From Bacilli bacterium (GTDB taxonomy: Bacteria > Bacillota_I > Bacilli_A > RF39 > UBA660), in assembly GCA_017528315.1 (NCBI GenBank), contig JAFXOW010000059.1:1-64000 (forward strand): DNA of 64,000 nt. The letters are read 5' to 3'. The notes beneath the pieces were generated by a model. That model was not told the DNA's origin and did no database searches. It worked only from the letters and a program-made list of their open reading frames with translations. The number at the start of each line of letters is the position of its first letter. Positions within the stretch are counted from its first letter, which is position 1. The position numbers were made by a program, and so were the translations under genes. Shown piece after piece: positions 1-7,416 of this stretch.

Positions 1-81
1 GGAACTTTTGATTTAGAAAGTTGGAAAAATTATTTTAATACAGATTCTCTAAAAGCAGGAAAATATTCATGTGATTTCTAA
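1..81 (+). CDS. C-terminal end of an unidentified protein (cut by window edge)
   Basis: Frame 1 is open from the first base to a TAA at 79-81 and encodes the last 26 residues of a protein (begins GTFDLESWKN, ends YSCDF). Codon choice matches the rest of the window. Nothing about its function can be told from this tail. Only its orientation, the same as the following genes, can be stated. Confidence 0.45.
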   Translation, partial: GTFDLESWKNYFNTDSLKAGKYSCDF

Positions 82-261
82 AAATGAGTGATTGGAAAAT
101 TTATTCTTTCACGAACAATCGCAATATTAAGACATTCCGATGTTCGGAATATTTTTACTTTCACGAACACAGCTTCTTTACTCTGACAACAACTATAAGC
201 GTGTTTTTTTAGGGTAAAGATAAAATAGAAATTTTAATGAAAAAAATCGCAAATTTTATAA

Positions 262-384
262 AAAAAGATAAAACGTTATAATAAAAATGACAAAAAAGTC
301 AGATTAGTCCGTACGAGAGTACCTTATTTCGTTCCGAACCTTTATGCAGTACAAGCTGCAATCAAGTCAGGAAGTAATAAATAA
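262..384 (+). pseudogene. Decayed 3' gene end, copy 1 of the QAAIKS tail
   Basis: The frame is open from just after a TAA at 259-261 to a TAA at 382-384 but has no ATG start. The conceptual end reads PYFVPNLYAVQAAIKSG-SNK. The same ending recurs at 968-1075 and, with a stop inside it, at 2872-2991. The protein-level match (PN..A.QAAIKS) shows these are remains of one gene family. The family itself is not recognised. A hairpin terminator follows 12 bases after the stop. Confidence 0.5.
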
Positions 385-395
385 TAAAAGTATAA

Positions 396-421
396 AAGGC
401 TGGTAAAAACTAGTCTTTTTT
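396..421 (+). terminator. Rho-independent terminator after tail copy 1
   Basis: AAGGCTGGT pairs with ACTAGTCTT (9 bp with two G-T pairs, loop AAAA) and is followed directly by a T run. Confidence 0.7.
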
Positions 422-451
422 GTAATTTAATGTAAAAACGGTTAAAATATA

Positions 452-460
452 TGATATAAT
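452..460 (+). promoter_or_regulatory. Extended -10 promoter for the lipoprotein gene
   Basis: TGATATAAT matches an extended -10 element (TGn plus a perfect TATAAT at 455-460). No good -35 hexamer is seen 17 bases upstream. Transcription would start near 467, about 35 bases before the ATG at 502. Confidence 0.55.
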
Positions 461-501
461 TAATATGTTAGTAATTTTAATTAATGTAAGGAGTGATATT
501 T

Positions 502-906
502 ATGAAAAAGAGATTATTATTAGGATTATTAGTAATTATTGGATTATTTGTTATAACAGGATGTAATAATAAAGCGACTGAAAAAGAAAATAAAAGTATA
601 GTTCTTTCAAATGTAGATAAAGATACAAGATGGGAAGCTATAATAAATTATGATATAACATTAGAATTTGAAAATGACAAATGTGTTTCAGAAAATTATA
701 GATTAGAGTTTTTGAAGGAAAGTAATGCTATTGTTTATGGTATAGATATGGAAGGTAAAACTTATATAGAGAATTATAAACAAGAAGGAAATGTTGTTAC
801 TTATCAGCGTACAGGAACAAATAATGAATTTTATGATAACACATTTGATGAAGCATATAATAATGCAAAAATATTGTATCCAAATGCGACGATAACAAAA
901 AAATAA
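502..906 (+). CDS. Small lipoprotein of unknown function
   Basis: 134 residues. The signal peptide is classical: MKKR, a hydrophobic run, then the lipobox ITGC with Cys21 as the likely lipidation site, so the product should be anchored on the outer face of the membrane. The mature part is short, hydrophilic and rich in Asn, Glu and Tyr, with no motif I recognise. I chose ATG 502 because AAGGAG (488-493) sits 8 bases upstream; the GTG at 493 overlaps that ribosome site. It has its own promoter and is followed by a decayed gene tail rather than an operon partner. Such small single-gene lipoproteins are common in accessory regions. Confidence 0.75.
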   Translation: MKKRLLLGLLVIIGLFVITGCNNKATEKENKSIVLSNVDKDTRWEAIINYDITLEFENDKCVSENYRLEFLKESNAIVYGIDMEGKTYIENYKQEGNVVTYQRTGTNNEFYDNTFDEAYNNAKILYPNATITKK

Positions 907-944
907 TAAGTGATTGTAATATTTTGAGATTGTGAACACAATAT

Positions 945-1075
945 AAATCGCATTTATGAAAGTTTAGAGATTAGTGATACACTTAAAATATAAGTTTAAT
1001 CTTATAATTGAATGGTGCCCTCCAAATGGAAATGCTCTACAAGCTGCAATTAAATCTAGAGGTCAGTCTAAATAA
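945..1075 (+). pseudogene. Decayed 3' gene end, copy 2 of the QAAIKS tail
   Basis: The open frame (968-1075, no ATG) ends in WCPPNGNALQAAIKS-RGQSK before TAA 1073-1075. Nine of fifteen residues from the W/Y position match copy 1. The DNA from about 945 to 1000 also matches the DNA after the next gene (2873-2918): both contain TCGCA, then TATGA, ATTAGTG and AATATAAGTTTAAT in the same order. The HEPN gene at 1195-2868 is therefore bracketed by copies of the same 3' gene end. Confidence 0.5.
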
Positions 1076-1139
1076 GGAGAATAATATAATTTGTGCTATT
1101 ATGTCACAAATTGATAATTAATCCATTAAAATAAGTGAA

Positions 1140-1167
1140 AGATTAAGGTAAAACTTAATCTTTTTTT
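1140..1167 (+). terminator. Rho-independent terminator after tail copy 2
   Basis: AGATTAAG (1140-1147) pairs with CTTAATCT (1154-1161) around a GTAAAA loop, followed by T to 1167. The next promoter starts two bases later. Confidence 0.85.
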
Positions 1168-1168
1168 G

Positions 1169-1177
1169 TGTTATAAT
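1169..1177 (+). promoter_or_regulatory. Extended -10 promoter of the HEPN gene
   Basis: TGTTATAAT gives TGn plus TATAAT at 1172-1177. The predicted start near 1184 coincides with the GGAGG ribosome site (1184-1188), leaving a leader of about 11 bases before ATG 1195. The promoter abuts the preceding terminator's T run. Confidence 0.6.
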
Positions 1178-1194
1178 GATTATGGAGGAATGAT

Positions 1195-2868
1195 ATGAAA
1201 AATTCTTACGATTATACAATGCTACAATCTGATTTTTGGAATTATTTAGTTAATAAAAGTAAAGTTTTATTAGATGATATGGATAGTTTTCAATACTCAG
1301 AAGAAAAATTTATAGAAAAAATAAGAAATGTTGATCAACAATTTTTATCATTTGTCTGGGGAATGAAATTTGTAGCATATGAAGAAGAAATAATAGATGA
1401 AAATAAAAAAAATGATGCAATTGAAGAAACTTTAGGATTAGATATAATAGATCAATTTGTAAAAAATAAAACTACAATATTTAAAAACTTAAATCCTACA
1501 ACTACATTAATGATAAATGGACCTGAAAATGTATTGAAAGACGACACTCATGACTCAAGATGGGTTTTAGGAGTAATAAAAAAGTGTATAGCTCATGGTA
1601 ATTTTTCATTGGATTTTAATAGAGGAGTATATATAATTAACAATAATGATCCGCTAAATGAATTGTATTGTGAAGTGGGTTGCTTTTGGCTAGCACAACT
1701 TGGTAATTTAATTACACCAGATAGAAATATGACTGTTAACCACACAGATTTACTTTTAAAACCGTTTATATGTTCTTATTTAGAAAAACCAATGAAAAAT
1801 CAAGATGAAGTTAGGAGATATTTAAAAAGTGATGATTTTTTGTGCTATTTTCCTTTAATTAGTGTTGATGGAACATACGAGGAAAAATTGAAAGCTAAAA
1901 GTGAATTACTAAAGTTTTGGAATAAAATAGCAATTGATAGTGAATTTAATGGTTCAAAAGTTATACTAAATGAAATGCCTAATATGTTAAAAACTGTTGA
2001 TAACGGGCAAATTAGACTAATTTCTTTAGGGGAAGAACATTTTTCTAGAATAATTTCCGAAGTTGAGAATGTAAGAGACTTTTATGAGATGAATCCACAG
2101 TCTCAGCAAGGCATTATCGAAACTATTATGTATGATATTGGTTGTATTGAATTATTTCCATCACAGTCCCACAATATTGATTTTGGTTTAGATTTATTAG
2201 GAAATCAAATCGGTTTGTCAAAATTTCATGGTTATCTAGAAGAATGCGTTTCAAGAAATCAAGAAATGCATCCAAGTGCTCCAAGAATGTTTGCTGATTA
2301 TACATATAAATATGGTGCGTATAAAAAGAAAATGGCTTTAGCATATTTTCTTGGAATATTATTATTTTCAGGAAATAAGGATGAGATATTTGATGAAGAA
2401 ATTGATTACGAAGAATTTGATTTATCCAATATAGTTGCTTATGACTTTGCTGCTGGAAAAGAAATAGATAGTATTATTGCAAATATTAAAAATAGAATTT
2501 CGCTTATTCAAGAACAACCAATTACAAAGAAAGCACAGAAAGTATTAGATAAAAAAACACAGAAATTAAAAAGTTTAGAAGAACAACTACTTAAAAATAC
2601 TGATGGTATGCCAGCAACGAGACCTAGTAATAAAGAAATATTTCATAGAATAAGAAATGCTTTTTCACACAAGCAAATATATAATGCTTATAGTATAGAT
2701 GGTGAGACTGATATAACCACTTCAATTGATATTAATCAAATAATATTAGCTGATGAAGATAAATTTGTTGCTTATGTAAATATAGATGATTTGTTAGCAT
2801 TATTAATGAATAAAAAGTTTTATGATGCACTAAAAAAATTTGAAAATACAAAACAAATGAACAAATAA
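1195..2868 (+). CDS. HEPN-motif protein, possible abortive-infection RNase
   Basis: 557 residues, acidic, without signal peptide or membrane segment. Two HEPN-like motifs are visible. RNAFSH at 487-492 is a canonical Rx4-6H ribonuclease motif placed in a helical C-terminal region. KKCIAH at 129-134 has the same form (compare RNAIAH in known HEPN proteins) but with Lys for Arg. HEPN domains are metal-independent RNases frequent in toxin-antitoxin and abortive-infection systems; a large solo protein with two such motifs fits that class, though I cannot name the family. A coiled region around 430-470 precedes the second motif. Start: GGAGG 6 bases before ATG 1195. It has its own promoter and terminators on both sides, and lies between two copies of a decayed gene end, as transferred cargo would. 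No antitoxin-like partner is adjacent. Confidence 0.5.
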   Translation: MKNSYDYTMLQSDFWNYLVNKSKVLLDDMDSFQYSEEKFIEKIRNVDQQFLSFVWGMKFVAYEEEIIDENKKNDAIEETLGLDIIDQFVKNKTTIFKNLNPTTTLMINGPENVLKDDTHDSRWVLGVIKKCIAHGNFSLDFNRGVYIINNNDPLNELYCEVGCFWLAQLGNLITPDRNMTVNHTDLLLKPFICSYLEKPMKNQDEVRRYLKSDDFLCYFPLISVDGTYEEKLKAKSELLKFWNKIAIDSEFNGSKVILNEMPNMLKTVDNGQIRLISLGEEHFSRIISEVENVRDFYEMNPQSQQGIIETIMYDIGCIELFPSQSHNIDFGLDLLGNQIGLSKFHGYLEECVSRNQEMHPSAPRMFADYTYKYGAYKKKMALAYFLGILLFSGNKDEIFDEEIDYEEFDLSNIVAYDFAAGKEIDSIIANIKNRISLIQEQPITKKAQKVLDKKTQKLKSLEEQLLKNTDGMPATRPSNKEIFHRIRNAFSHKQIYNAYSIDGETDITTSIDINQIILADEDKFVAYVNIDDLLALLMNKKFYDALKKFENTKQMNK

Positions 2869-2871
2869 AAT

Positions 2872-2991
2872 ATCGCACATATGACAATTTTGGAATTAGT
2901 GTTTAAAAATATAAGTTTAATTTCATATTTGACTACATGCCCCTTAAATTGAATAGTTATACAAGCGGCCATAAAGTCGAGCCAAAAATAG
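2872..2991 (+). pseudogene. Decayed 3' gene end, copy 3 of the QAAIKS tail
   Basis: Reading frame ending in IVIQAAIKSSQK and TAG 2989-2991, with an internal TGA in the place where copy 2 has a Gly codon. The DNA upstream (2873-2918) is clearly related to 945-1000 before the HEPN gene. It begins four bases after the HEPN stop codon. The internal stop shows it is not a working gene. Confidence 0.5.
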
Positions 2992-3212
2992 AGCGAGAAG
3001 TCGTTCCAATAAAAATAAATACTGAAAGAACTGCAAGGTTCTTTTTTGTTGCAATAAAAAATTACGATTTTATTGGTCCGATAGATGAAATATATTATCA
3101 AATGTGGTATGAAGAACAATTTCCATATTATCAATTAAATATAGATTCAAGTAGATTTGAAGTATGGGAAAAAATGAGAAAAAAGAGAGAACAGAGAAAT
3201 ATCAGATTGTGA
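2937..3212 (+). pseudogene. Doubtful 91-codon frame, probably a fused gene fragment
   Basis: The frame starts inside tail copy 3 in a different phase, and a hairpin terminator (3026-3047) lies within it, so the 5' half is very unlikely to be coding. The 3' half looks protein-like: GPIDEIYYQMWYEEQFPYYQ, then a charged helix with EVWEKMRKKREQ. It may be the remaining end of a separate lost gene. No family is recognised and there is no good ribosome site. Confidence 0.25.
3026..3047 (+). terminator. Rho-independent terminator after tail copy 3
   Basis: AAGAAC (3026-3031) and GTTCTT (3038-3043) pair around TGCAAG, followed by T. As with copies 1 and 2, the terminator lies just downstream of the QAAIKS frame's stop. 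Confidence 0.7.
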
Positions 3213-3557
3213 TTATTTGGAATGTAAACTTCATTTTGATTTAAAAGACCTTGATTAATGAGTTTATAAAATAAATAATTTTTCGAACTAAAAGATTTCG
3301 CAATATGGATATAAAGTGAAGAAACTAAAAATTAATGATTTCAGTTTTATTATTTTTAAGGTTGTTTTAAGGTTTGTGACTTATTATTTAATTAGTGAAA
3401 GGAAAATTCATGATATTTTCACGATATATTCAATAGTATTTCATATTGTAGTAATAAGATAAAAAAAGGAGGAGGATTATATTTAAAAAGCAAAAAAATA
3501 GTGTATAATAGTAATTAGAATAGAAATAAGTTTTATTGTTGGAAAGGAGATGCTTAA
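3213..3557. other. Gene-free stretch ahead of the surface-protein pair
   Basis: No gene is seen. AT-rich, with a purine run GGAGGAGG at 3470-3477 that has no reading frame of note behind it. A TATAAT at 3504-3509 is the likely -10 for the following gene, with a weak -35 (TTTAAA, 3482-3487). GGAAAGGAGA at 3541-3550 is the ribosome site for ATG 3558. Confidence 0.4.
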
Positions 3558-3797
3558 ATGAAAGATAAGATTATACTATTTGTAATAGGTGTTTTATTAG
3601 GTGCAGTAATTGCAACAGGAGCTTTTTACATATATACTACAACTGCAAAATCATGTGATTATAGCTCTAATAATACTCAAATGAATGGTGGTCAACCACC
3701 AGAAATGCCTAGTGGACAAAATAGTGAGAATGGACAACCACCAGAAAAACCAAGCGACAGTAAAACACAAGATAGTAATCAAAATAATAATAATTAA
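3558..3797 (+). CDS. Small membrane-anchored protein with PPEMPSG/PPEKPS repeats
   Basis: 79 residues. Residues 4-28 form one hydrophobic segment (FVIGVLLGAVIATGAFYIY) that would act as an uncleaved anchor. The outside part contains two related units, GGQPPEMPSGQ and NGQPPEKPSDS, followed by a Gln/Asn/Ser-rich end. Proline-rich PPEMP motifs like this occur in Firmicute surface proteins next to Cthe_2159-type carbohydrate-binding beta-helix proteins; here such a protein follows 15 bases later, so I infer a two-gene surface operon. Function is unknown. Ribosome site AAGGAGA lies 8 bases upstream of the ATG. Confidence 0.65.
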   Translation: MKDKIILFVIGVLLGAVIATGAFYIYTTTAKSCDYSSNNTQMNGGQPPEMPSGQNSENGQPPEKPSDSKTQDSNQNNNN

Positions 3798-3812
3798 TGA
3801 AAGGAATTGGAA

Positions 3813-5159
3813 ATGAAAAATAAAAAGAATTTGATATATATTATTATAATTATTGTTCTTACTTTGGTTCTTGGAATTCTATGGTTTCTAATTGTTAATA
3901 ATACTAATAACAATAATAGTAGCAATAGTAATTTTAATGGTGTACCAGGAATGAATAATAGTTCATCAGCAAGTTATTCTGCGGCAAAAGAAATAACAAG
4001 TGATGAAAAAATAACTTCTGGAGAATACCAATCGAAAACAAAAGATGAAAATGCTATTTCAGTATCGGGAGATGTTAATGCAACATTATCTAATATAACT
4101 GTAAGTAAAACAGGAGATTCTGATGGTGGAGATAATACAAGTTTCTATGGAACAAATTCAGCTATCATATCAAAAGATGGTGCTAGTGTAACCATTAAAA
4201 ATGCAACAATTACAACTGATGCAACAGGCGCTAATGGGGTATTTAGTTATGGAGGTTCTGCTACAACAAATAATTCAAATAGTGATGGAACAACAATAAA
4301 CATTTCTGATTCTACAATTACTACAAGCAAAGATAATTCTGGAGGAATAATGACAACTGGTGGTGGAATCATGAATGCAACAAATTTAACTATTAATACA
4401 GCTGGAACTTCAAGTGCAGCGATTAGATCAGATAGAGGTGGTGGAACAGTTACAGTTAATAAAGGAACTTATAAAACCACTGGTAAAGGATCGCCGGCAA
4501 TATATTCAACGGCAGATATAACAGTAAAAAATGCTACATTAATTGCCACTGCATCAGAAGGAGTTGTTATTGAAGGGAAAAATAGCGTAACACTTGAAAA
4601 TATAGAATTGACTGACACTAATAATACTTTAAATGGACAATCTACCACATATAAAAACATTTTCATATATCAATCAATGAGTGGAGATGCAGCAGACGGT
4701 GAAGCAGTATTTACATCTAAAAATTCTACAATTACAACAAATAAGGGAGATAGTTTTTATGTAACTAATACCACGGCAACAATAAATCTAGAGAATAATA
4801 AAATTATTAATAATGATTCTACTGGAAATTTCTTAAGAATACAAAAAGATTCTTGGGGTAATTCTGGAAGTAATAGTGGTACTGTTACATTAAACTTAAC
4901 TAATCAAGAAGCAAACGGCAATATTGCTGTAGATGGGATATCAAAATTAACTATGAAGTTATCTAGTAGTTCTTCATTTAAAGGTGCAATTAATACAGCA
5001 AATGAAGGAGAGATATCATTAACATTAGATAAAACAAGTACAATAACATTAACAGGAAATACTTATATTAAATCGCTAATAAATGCTGATACAACTAATA
5101 GTAATATTAATTTAAATGGATACAAATTATATGTTAATGGTGTTGAATTAATAAAATAA
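3813..5159 (+). CDS. Membrane-anchored right-handed beta-helix surface protein
   Basis: 448 residues. An N-terminal anchor (residues 6-28, very rich in Ile and Leu) is followed by an Asn/Ser linker (30-50). About 380 residues of short Thr/Ser/Asn-rich strands then follow, in repeating turns such as ATLSNITVSK, ASVTIKNATITT and TTINISDSTITT. This is the pattern of a parallel beta-helix, as in pectate-lyase-like or Cthe_2159-type carbohydrate-binding domains. No catalytic motif is visible, so binding or adhesion is more likely than hydrolysis. The start is ATG 3813 with AAGGA 8 bases upstream; the TTG at 3807 overlaps that site. It shares an operon with the preceding small anchor protein. Substrate unknown. 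Confidence 0.65.
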   Translation: MKNKKNLIYIIIIIVLTLVLGILWFLIVNNTNNNNSSNSNFNGVPGMNNSSSASYSAAKEITSDEKITSGEYQSKTKDENAISVSGDVNATLSNITVSKTGDSDGGDNTSFYGTNSAIISKDGASVTIKNATITTDATGANGVFSYGGSATTNNSNSDGTTINISDSTITTSKDNSGGIMTTGGGIMNATNLTINTAGTSSAAIRSDRGGGTVTVNKGTYKTTGKGSPAIYSTADITVKNATLIATASEGVVIEGKNSVTLENIELTDTNNTLNGQSTTYKNIFIYQSMSGDAADGEAVFTSKNSTITTNKGDSFYVTNTTATINLENNKIINNDSTGNFLRIQKDSWGNSGSNSGTVTLNLTNQEANGNIAVDGISKLTMKLSSSSSFKGAINTANEGEISLTLDKTSTITLTGNTYIKSLINADTTNSNINLNGYKLYVNGVELIK

Positions 5160-5292
5160 TAGTCATCAGTACTACGATAATATATTAGAAAAGCATCCTA
5201 ATTGGATTCTATAGGATAGATATATAGAATGGTAAAGGATCTAGATTAAAAAATTCATAAGATAAATATAAACACTAAAAGTTATAAAATGT

Positions 5293-5300
5293 GGTATAAT
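5293..5300 (+). promoter_or_regulatory. Extended -10 promoter of the DUF1003 gene
   Basis: TGG-TATAAT (element at 5292-5300, hexamer 5295-5300). Predicted start near 5307 falls on the GGTGAT ribosome site, giving a leader of about 10 bases before ATG 5317. Confidence 0.55.
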
Positions 5301-5316
5301 GGATATGGTGATTAAA

Positions 5317-5847
5317 ATGGAAAAGAGAAAAACGAAAAAAGAGATTGTAAAAATGTTATTAAAAAATAACGAATTAGAAGAAAGTGATGAGGAAGAATTA
5401 TTAAACTTGTTAATTGATCAACCAATTAGTATTGATATTGATAAACAAGAAGAAGCTAAAATGACTAAAGGAGATCGAATTGCCGATAAAGTTAGTGAAA
5501 TTGCAGGTTCATGGAGTTTTATTATTGGATTTAGTTCATTTTTACTTTTTTGGATTATTTTAAATGCCTTTATTTTAACTGGTGACAAACAAATTGATGC
5601 GTATCCATTTATATTATTAAATTTATTATTATCTTGTTTGGCAGCACTTCAAGCCCCAATTATTATGATGAGTCAAAATAGACAAGCAGCTAAAGATAGT
5701 TTAAGAAATCAAAATGATTATCGTACTGATTTAAAAAGTGAATTAATACTTGAAGATTTACATGCTAAAATGGAAAAAATATTAAAAAATCAGAAAGTTA
5801 TTATAGAGAAATTGGAAAAAGATTCTGATAATGAAATAAATAAATAA
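5317..5847 (+). CDS. DUF1003 family membrane protein
   Basis: 176 residues. After a charged N-terminus comes the DUF1003 core: GDRIADKVSEIAGSWSFII, two membrane segments (about 68-88 and 100-122), and the signature LNLLLSCLAALQAPIIMMSQ followed by NRQAAKD and a basic-acidic helix. The family is widespread; its role is not established. I chose ATG 5317 because GGTGAT at 5307-5312 is correctly spaced and the -10 element at 5295-5300 overlaps the upstream ATG 5299. It stands alone, with a bidirectional terminator after it. Confidence 0.85.
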   Translation: MEKRKTKKEIVKMLLKNNELEESDEEELLNLLIDQPISIDIDKQEEAKMTKGDRIADKVSEIAGSWSFIIGFSSFLLFWIILNAFILTGDKQIDAYPFILLNLLLSCLAALQAPIIMMSQNRQAAKDSLRNQNDYRTDLKSELILEDLHAKMEKILKNQKVIIEKLEKDSDNEINK

Positions 5848-5883
5848 GATTATTTAGAAATTTATATTATTAAAAATAAAAAA

Positions 5884-5919
5884 ACATAAAATTACTTTTT
5901 ATAGCAATTTTATGTTTTT
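5884..5919. terminator. Bidirectional terminator between DUF1003 gene and LysM gene
   Basis: ACATAAAATT (5884-5893) pairs perfectly with AATTTTATGT (5906-5915). T follows on the plus side and an A run precedes it, so it can serve both converging genes. Confidence 0.8.
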
Positions 5920-5923
5920 AAAT

Positions 5924-7315
5924 TTATTTTGGTATTTTTAAAATTTGGCCAATTGATAAATTGTTGGTAGATAAATTATTTAGATTTTTTATAGCATTAA
6001 CAGTAGTATTAAATTTACCAGCTATTTTATATAACGAATCACCTGATACTACAGTGTAAGTAGTATAAAGGGTAGAAGTAGATGGAGTAATATTTAAAGA
6101 AGGTATTTTTAAAACTTGCCCAATTGATAAATTATTGGTAGTTAAGTTATTTAGATCCTTAATAGCGTTAATGGAAGTTTGATATAAAGAAGCAATTTTA
6201 TATAATGAATCTCCTGCTACTACAGTATAAGTTGAATAATTTTCTTCTTCTTGATTTGATCCAGTTGTACTTGGTATTTTTAAAACTTGTCCAATTGATA
6301 AATTATTCGTAGTTAAATTATTTAAATCTTTTATAGCATTAACTGTTGTATTAAAACGACTTGCAATAGAATATAAAGAATCTCCTTTTACAACTGTATA
6401 ATTATTATAATATATTTCAGTACTTGAAGTAGAAGTTGGAATTTTAATAATTTGTCCAATTGATAAAGAATTGTCTGTTAAATTATTAATATCTTTTAAA
6501 ATATCAACTGTTGTTTCATATTTTTTGGCAATAGAGTATAAAGAGTCTCCCTTTACAACTTTATAATTTAAATACATATCCATTTCTTCATCTTCACCAG
6601 TTATTTCTTGATTAACTTCTTTTGATTTAGGAATAATTAGTTCATTTCCAACTATTAAAGCATTATTAGTTAAGTTATTTGCTGATTTTAATTCATCAAC
6701 TGTTATATCAAATTTAGTTGCAATTGAAAATAATGTATCGCCACTTTTTACGATATAAATATTTTCATTTGTTAAATAAGTATTAATAGCACTAGCAATA
6801 GCATTAGCAATACTATTAATATTATTTAACATAAAACTATTATCAGCACTATTATTAGGGTTTCCTAAACTTATTATAATATTTTCAGAATTACTTGGTT
6901 CACGTATTAGTTCATAAAAATCAGTACTGGTATTGCTTGGATTTCTTAATTGATAAAATTTTAATATTTCTGTTCCAATATTTTCTAAATCGTCACTAAC
7001 ATCACGTGATAATGTATCAATATTTCTTAAAGAATAAATTATTCTAGCACCATTTTCAGATGTATCTACTATTTCAAAAGTTACAAGAATAACTTTATCA
7101 CCCTGATTAATAAAAGAATTAATTAGATTAAGTCTTTCCTGATTACTTAAAGTAATATCACTTTTTCTAGTTAAGTAGTTTGTAATATTTAAATTATTTA
7201 ATTTAGTTTGTAAAGATTTAGCTAATTCTAAATTATAATCTTTTTCAATAAATTTTCCCGATACAATACCAGATGCAGTTCCACCATAAGAGGGATTAAT
7301 AATTACTTTTTCCAT
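5924..7315 (-). CDS. LysM-repeat protein with an inactive amidase-like N-terminal domain
   Basis: 463 residues, no signal peptide. Residues 1-180 have the fold signature of N-acetylmuramoyl-L-alanine amidase (Amidase_3): INPSYGG, then IEKDYNLELA, then YLTRKSD. The zinc-binding His of the usual DPGHGG is Tyr10 and the second zinc His of SIHxN is Phe80; only the Glu of EKD (Glu24) remains. It should therefore bind, not cut. Five LysM domains follow at about 186, 249, 304, 361 and 419 to the end, each with a (V/K)xGDSLY(S/K)IA core, predicting binding to peptidoglycan or chitin-like GlcNAc chains. Lack of a signal peptide recalls spore-coat LysM proteins, which is inference. Start ATG with GGTGAT upstream on the minus strand. 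The intact amidase at 16763-18013 is a useful contrast. Confidence 0.8.
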   Translation of the reverse strand: MEKVIINPSYGGTASGIVSGKFIEKDYNLELAKSLQTKLNNLNITNYLTRKSDITLSNQERLNLINSFINQGDKVILVTFEIVDTSENGARIIYSLRNIDTLSRDVSDDLENIGTEILKFYQLRNPSNTSTDFYELIREPSNSENIIISLGNPNNSADNSFMLNNINSIANAIASAINTYLTNENIYIVKSGDTLFSIATKFDITVDELKSANNLTNNALIVGNELIIPKSKEVNQEITGEDEEMDMYLNYKVVKGDSLYSIAKKYETTVDILKDINNLTDNSLSIGQIIKIPTSTSSTEIYYNNYTVVKGDSLYSIASRFNTTVNAIKDLNNLTTNNLSIGQVLKIPSTTGSNQEEENYSTYTVVAGDSLYKIASLYQTSINAIKDLNNLTTNNLSIGQVLKIPSLNITPSTSTLYTTYTVVSGDSLYKIAGKFNTTVNAIKNLNNLSTNNLSIGQILKIPK

Positions 7316-7364
7316 ATATCACCAATTAATATTATGAGAAAATAATAAAAATAGAAGAATTTAG

Positions 7365-7393
7365 TTTACTTTAAGTATTAAATTTGTTATAAT
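7365..7393 (+). promoter_or_regulatory. Promoter of hpt
   Basis: TTTACT (7365-7370), 17-base spacer, TATAAT (7388-7393) preceded by TGT, making an extended -10. Predicted leader about 17 bases. Confidence 0.65.
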
Positions 7394-7416
7394 AATTTTG
7401 TTTTTAGAGGTGTAGT

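Larger units (their letters stand above)
82..451. other. Gene-free stretch with hairpins, a direct repeat and a decayed gene tail
   Basis: No intact gene is seen. The 12-base sequence CTTTCACGAACA occurs at 106-117 and again at 158-169. Between the copies lies a hairpin (ATTCCG/CGGAAT, 134-150) followed by five T. A second, weaker hairpin runs from 169 to about 209 (ACAC-GCTT with AAGC-GTGT) and ends in seven T. The decayed reading frame at 262-384 and its terminator are listed separately. Confidence 0.5.

Noticed and set aside
703-939. Minus-strand frame of 78 codons
   Set aside because: Antisense to the lipoprotein gene, Ile/Phe-rich, no ribosome site.
2820-3134. Minus-strand frame of 104 codons
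   Set aside because: Crosses the end of the HEPN gene, a decayed tail and a terminator; composition is typical of AT-rich antisense sequence.
5196-5218. Terminator in the gap before the DUF1003 gene
   Set aside because: ATCCTA/TAGGAT can pair but no T run follows; the gap otherwise shows only the DUF1003 promoter.
1-5300. A complete prophage or integrative element
   Set aside because: No integrase, capsid, replication or conjugation gene and no clear attachment sites are present, only decayed tails and single accessory genes.
5924-7315. Annotating the LysM protein as an active N-acetylmuramoyl-L-alanine amidase
   Set aside because: Both zinc His positions are replaced (Tyr10, Phe80).
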